In this document: positions 45,532-48,124 of the stretch, piece after piece | Layout of the letters: each line of letters starts with the position of its first letter | Position numbering within the stretch: position 1 is the first letter of the stretch | Source: Photobacterium sanguinicancri | GTDB lineage: Bacteria; Pseudomonadota; Gammaproteobacteria; Enterobacterales; Vibrionaceae | Direction: 5' to 3' | DNA length: 48,124 bases | Assembly: GCF_002265265.1 (NCBI RefSeq) | Contig: NZ_NOIF01000015.1 | Location: 1 to 48,124 of the forward strand | Program-made: the position numbers and the translations under genes | Notes under the pieces: generated by a model | The model's database searches: none | What the model saw: the letters and a program-made list of their open reading frames with translations, nothing else | What the model was told of the DNA's origin: nothing

Positions 45532-46173
45532 TCAACGGTTGAAACGGTGTGATTTACGCGCTCTATGGTATTGATAACGAAATAGGGCAAAGGCAATAAG
45601 TAAAATCAGCGGAAAGATTAAATCGGGTTCTGGAATGGGTAATCGAGAAGTCGTTACCACGACATTATCCAATAAATTCCCCAATGTGCCTCTGTTCAAA
45701 GAGGTAAACGTAAGGGTCGTTGAGTTGTTTAATGCTGTAAACTCAGTGGCAAAATCATTCCAATTAAAGCGAACGTTGCTAGACAAAATCTGAGTAAAAT
45801 CCCCAGCGCTAACTTCAAATTGTTCATTACGATTGTTGCGACGTGCAGAGTAATCAAACGATAAGTTGTAGATCCCACCGGTGATGGTATTGAAGGTTTG
45901 ATTGATTGAAAATATGCCTTGATTCGGGTGAGCATTCAGCTCTGCGTATTGTTCGCCTTCAGACGCTTCGAAACCAAATAATGAGTCCCATATTTCGACA
46001 TTAGACCCTTGCCACGCAAGGTTTGGTGTACCTTGCGAATAAAAACGCCAGCTATTATTAGGTACATCTATGTCTTCAAAACTACCGTTGGTGATTAAAT
46101 TCGCCTGACTAGTAATCGAGAAAAGAGCGAGTAAGAAAGTCACGGTTATACGTAATAGTGTGGATCGCACCAT
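45532..46173 (-). CDS. PEP-CTERM-type exported protein, DUF642-like domain
   Basis: From ATG 46173 the protein has 213 aa. The signal peptide ends near SQA before NLITNGSFED. The body resembles the galactose-binding-like DUF642 fold, with NGSFED, EGEQYAELNA and YNLSFDYSAR. The C-terminus has IPEPD (about 180), a hydrophobic helix and a basic tail (RARKSHR), the tripartite PEP-CTERM signal for exosortase processing. GGGAGAG lies just before ATG 46173, so the in-frame TTG at 46194 is unlikely. No exosortase gene is in the window. Such proteins are usually cell-surface or exopolysaccharide associated; this one's role is unknown. Confidence 0.78.
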   Translation of the reverse strand: MVRSTLLRITVTFLLALFSITSQANLITNGSFEDIDVPNNSWRFYSQGTPNLAWQGSNVEIWDSLFGFEASEGEQYAELNAHPNQGIFSINQTFNTITGGIYNLSFDYSARRNNRNEQFEVSAGDFTQILSSNVRFNWNDFATEFTALNNSTTLTFTSLNRGTLGNLLDNVVVTTSRLPIPEPDLIFPLILLIAFALFRYQYHRARKSHRFNR

Positions 46174-46296
46174 AATGTTCTCTCCCTGAAACAAGATAGC
46201 AACTAAGTGAACATCTAATAGTTGTTATGCAATTGAGTTAATTGTTGTATAGGGGAGGAGAAAGTGCAAGTTAATGCCATTATTGATAAGTCATGG

Positions 46297-46328
46297 AAAA
46301 AAATCGGCACGTTAGAGTGCCGATTTTT
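46297..46328 (-). terminator. Terminator after nrfA
   Basis: AAAAATCGGCAC (46299-46310), loop GTTAGA, GTGCCGATTTTT (46317-46328): a 12-bp stem. On the minus strand it is followed by a T-run, ending nrfA transcription. Confidence 0.9.
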
Positions 46329-46365
46329 AATGGTTACTGCTTGGTGGATTCGTTAGCTGCACAAA

Positions 46366-47796
46366 CTAGTAGTTAGCTTCACGTGCTTCTGCTTGTTTGT
46401 CCCACTCTGGAGCAACGGTTTTTAAGAACGCTTCTTTCTCTGCATTCATACCATCCATATCCATACCTAGCACTTGTTGTGCCTTCTCTTTAGTCGAGAT
46501 GTCAGGGATCTGGATTTCTGCCGTAATACCTTTGGTCGCAAGTAAACGAACAACCTTGGTACGGGCATCAGTTGCACGGTCAATCGCAGTACCTAAGATA
46601 CGTAACGCGACTTCTGGTGCGTGCATGTGTACCCCGTGAGATGCGATTGCGTAATCCCAGCGCCATTGAGCGTGGCGAATATCACGTAGGATAGGGGCCA
46701 TTTCTTGCTCTGTTGCACCAGCATCCCACGCCGCTTTCGCTTCAAAGTGTGCTGCTACTATTTGTTTTTCAGCCGTTAGCTTAAGCTCAACTACACTAGC
46801 TTTACGCGTAGAAACAATGCCTTGCAGTTTTTCTTTGGTCTGGGTATGACATTGTGCACAAGTGTCTTCAAAGCGATCAAATGGATTACCAATTTTATGG
46901 TCGGTATACACTTTACCGTCTTCGTTTTGTACTTTTGGCATATGGCAATCTACACATGCAACGTTGTTTTTGCCGTGAATGCCTTCACGCCATGTTTCAT
47001 AGCCTGGGTGCTGTGCTTTTAGCATCGGAGCTTTAGAAACGGCATGGGTCCAATCTTTAAAGTCGATTTCGTCGTAGTACACTTCCATTTCATCAACTGT
47101 AGTGCCTTTATCCCATGGGAATTTCACACTTTTGTTTGGCCCTGTGAAGTAGTACTCCACATGACACTGACCACAGGTTTGAGCTTGCTGATCAAAACGT
47201 GATTGATCCTCAAACTTCATGCCGATGGTTTCCATAGCGCGTTCAGCATAAGGGCGAGAAAGTTTAAGAGCAGGTTTGCCTTGTGCGAAATCTTCACTAC
47301 TGGTGTCGTGACAATCAGAACAACCGATTGAGTTGTTGATTTCACTGCCTAAGCGAGCCCATTTACCCGCAAAGTAGCCGTCTTCACCACGATCATCGAT
47401 CACACGAGCAACGTCAGGGCTTTTACAGCTCCAACATGCCATCGGCATTGGGCCAGAATTTTCGTCTTTTGGTCCGCCTGTACGTAGGGTTTCACGAACA
47501 TCAGTTACAGCATAATAGTGGCCACGTGCTTTGTTATAGTCTTTTGCAAAGCCATAACCCGCCCAAAGAATGACCATTTTAGGGTCTTCTTGTAGGGCAT
47601 CAGTGATATCTTCACTGTTTTTGGTTGCTTCCCAGCTTTTATACTGTTCGGCATGAGCTTCTGCAAATACGTGATTTCGTGGTTCTATTTGTTGTTTTTG
47701 TTCGGTTTCAGTGGAAGCCAGCGCACTCCCTGTAAAGCAAAACGCTGACAATATGATTGCCGTAACGGCACTATTTAGCGTCCATTTTTTACTCAC
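46366..47796 (-). CDS. nrfA: Cytochrome c552 nitrite reductase, pentahaem
   Basis: From GTG 47796 the protein has 476 aa (E. coli NrfA 478). A signal peptide ends GSALA before STETEQ. The catalytic haem site is C121-W-S-C124-K125, and four CxxCH sites follow: CSDCH (159), CGQCH (208), CVDCH (281) and CAQCH (313). It reduces nitrite to ammonium in the periplasm with six electrons. A TTG at 47832 is possible, but GGAG stands eight bases before the GTG and the longer form would spoil the signal peptide. The nrfBCD electron-transfer genes are not downstream of it, unlike E. coli. Confidence 0.96.
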   Translation of the reverse strand: MSKKWTLNSAVTAIILSAFCFTGSALASTETEQKQQIEPRNHVFAEAHAEQYKSWEATKNSEDITDALQEDPKMVILWAGYGFAKDYNKARGHYYAVTDVRETLRTGGPKDENSGPMPMACWSCKSPDVARVIDDRGEDGYFAGKWARLGSEINNSIGCSDCHDTSSEDFAQGKPALKLSRPYAERAMETIGMKFEDQSRFDQQAQTCGQCHVEYYFTGPNKSVKFPWDKGTTVDEMEVYYDEIDFKDWTHAVSKAPMLKAQHPGYETWREGIHGKNNVACVDCHMPKVQNEDGKVYTDHKIGNPFDRFEDTCAQCHTQTKEKLQGIVSTRKASVVELKLTAEKQIVAAHFEAKAAWDAGATEQEMAPILRDIRHAQWRWDYAIASHGVHMHAPEVALRILGTAIDRATDARTKVVRLLATKGITAEIQIPDISTKEKAQQVLGMDMDGMNAEKEAFLKTVAPEWDKQAEAREANY

Positions 47797-47926
47797 GGTT
47801 ATTACTCCAGATTTTATTGTAAAAAAAGCCAAGCGTTGTGAATGCGGCTAATATGCAAATAAAGTTGGAGTTCCAATATGAATAATAACAAAAAATGTAA
47901 GGATGTTATTAAAAGTTAATGGCGTT

Positions 47927-47940
47927 TTGCTTTGGATCAA
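47927..47940 (-). promoter_or_regulatory. FNR-like site upstream of nrfA
   Basis: TTGCT-TTGG-ATCAA matches TTGAT-N4-ATCAA at nine of ten positions, about 137 bp before the nrfA start codon. It suggests anaerobic activation, as known for E. coli nrfA. Confidence 0.6.
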
Positions 47941-47985
47941 CAATGTGATTTCATCGGTGTGAGTTCACCAGTAAATACTTACTTA

Positions 47986-48001
47986 TAGCCCCAAAGGGGT
48001 A
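47986..48001 (-). promoter_or_regulatory. NarP/NarL-like 7-2-7 site upstream of nrfA
   Basis: TAGCCCC-AA-AGGGGTA has one perfect heptamer (AGGGGTA fits AKRRGTA) and one partial heptamer, in the inverted 7-2-7 spacing that NarP and NarL use. It lies just upstream of the proximal FNR-like site. Confidence 0.5.
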
Positions 48002-48080
48002 TTTACATAACCTCTGATACTTTAGTGTTAGGGGTTTTAGATATTCCTTTCTAATTCATGCAATTAGGCTGATTTTATAT

Positions 48081-48094
48081 TTGATCTCAATCAT
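48081..48094. promoter_or_regulatory. Second FNR-like site
   Basis: TTGAT-CTCA-ATCAT matches the FNR consensus at nine of ten positions. It is about 290 bp from nrfA, so it more likely controls a gene outside the window. Confidence 0.45.
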
Positions 48095-48124
48095 TAAAAG
48101 TTCATATTCAATGCTACTTAATGG

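Larger units (their letters stand above)
47797..48124. other. 328-bp region upstream of nrfA
   Basis: No gene is seen up to the window edge. It carries two FNR-like sites, a NarP-like site and the inverted pair GTAAATAC (47971-47978) and GTATTTAC (47999-48006). The distal FNR-like site may belong to a divergent gene beyond the window. Confidence 0.6.

Overview
The window looks like chromosomal DNA of a marine gammaproteobacterium of the Vibrionaceae, most likely Photobacterium or a close Vibrio relative. The evidence is the gene content: a VC1899-type DUF1887 protein, TorT/TorS, a very large type I secreted adhesin with the Vibrio-type C-terminal secretion module, DUF3541, and the yccS-helD-mgsA neighbourhood shared with enterics. 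These assignments come from reading the proteins, not from a database search.

Layout, left to right. (1) 0.1-1.3 kb: a lone DUF1887 (CARF-like plus PD-(D/E)XK nuclease) gene on the minus strand. (2) 1.8-6.2 kb: a complete trehalose unit, treR-treB-treC, with two identical operator-like palindromes and a CRP-like site before treB and a 10-bp stem-loop between treB and treC. (3) 6.4-7.0 kb: a LysE/RhtB exporter. (4) 7.3-16.5 kb: one 3041-residue RTX adhesin with an N-terminal retention module, a likely LapG cleavage site (Ala-Ala-Gly), long tandem repeats, RTX nonapeptides and a type I secretion tail, followed by a LysR regulator behind an 18-bp perfect palindrome. (5) 17.6-22.8 kb: yccS-like, helD and mgsA. 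(6) 23.0-27.3 kb: divergent torT and torS, the TMAO sensing pair, without torR or the torCAD reductase genes. (7) 27.6-32.6 kb: a secreted C69 dipeptidase, a three-gene FecCD/BtuCDF-type importer of unknown substrate, and an ecotin with a lipoprotein signal. (8) 32.8-37.4 kb: a Tat-exported PhoX phosphatase behind a candidate Pho box, a soluble CZB-domain chemoreceptor, an unlisted 48-residue small gene, and mobB. (9) 37.7-40.6 kb: a DEDDh exonuclease, an EEP-family enzyme and a DUF3541 exported protein. (10) 40.7-44.6 kb: the three-gene AmmeMemoRadiSam system (AMMECR1, MEMO1 and radical SAM proteins), with a membrane-anchored glutaredoxin directly behind the radical SAM gene, then a YiiM-type MOSC protein. 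(11) 44.7-48.1 kb: an NrfG-like TPR protein, a PEP-CTERM-type exported protein and the pentahaem nitrite reductase NrfA, whose upstream DNA holds FNR-like and NarP-like sites.

Several genes fit anaerobic respiration and its cofactors: torTS, nrfA, the nrfG homologue, mobB for the molybdenum cofactor and the Moco-dependent YiiM. No phage, insertion sequence, CRISPR array, rRNA or tRNA was recognised. Most genes are closed by clear stem-loop terminators, several shared between convergent genes. The items most worth pursuing are the lipidated ecotin, the AmmeMemoRadiSam-glutaredoxin arrangement, the stand-alone DUF1887 protein with an altered CARF loop, the adhesin without local secretion genes, and the unassigned importer.
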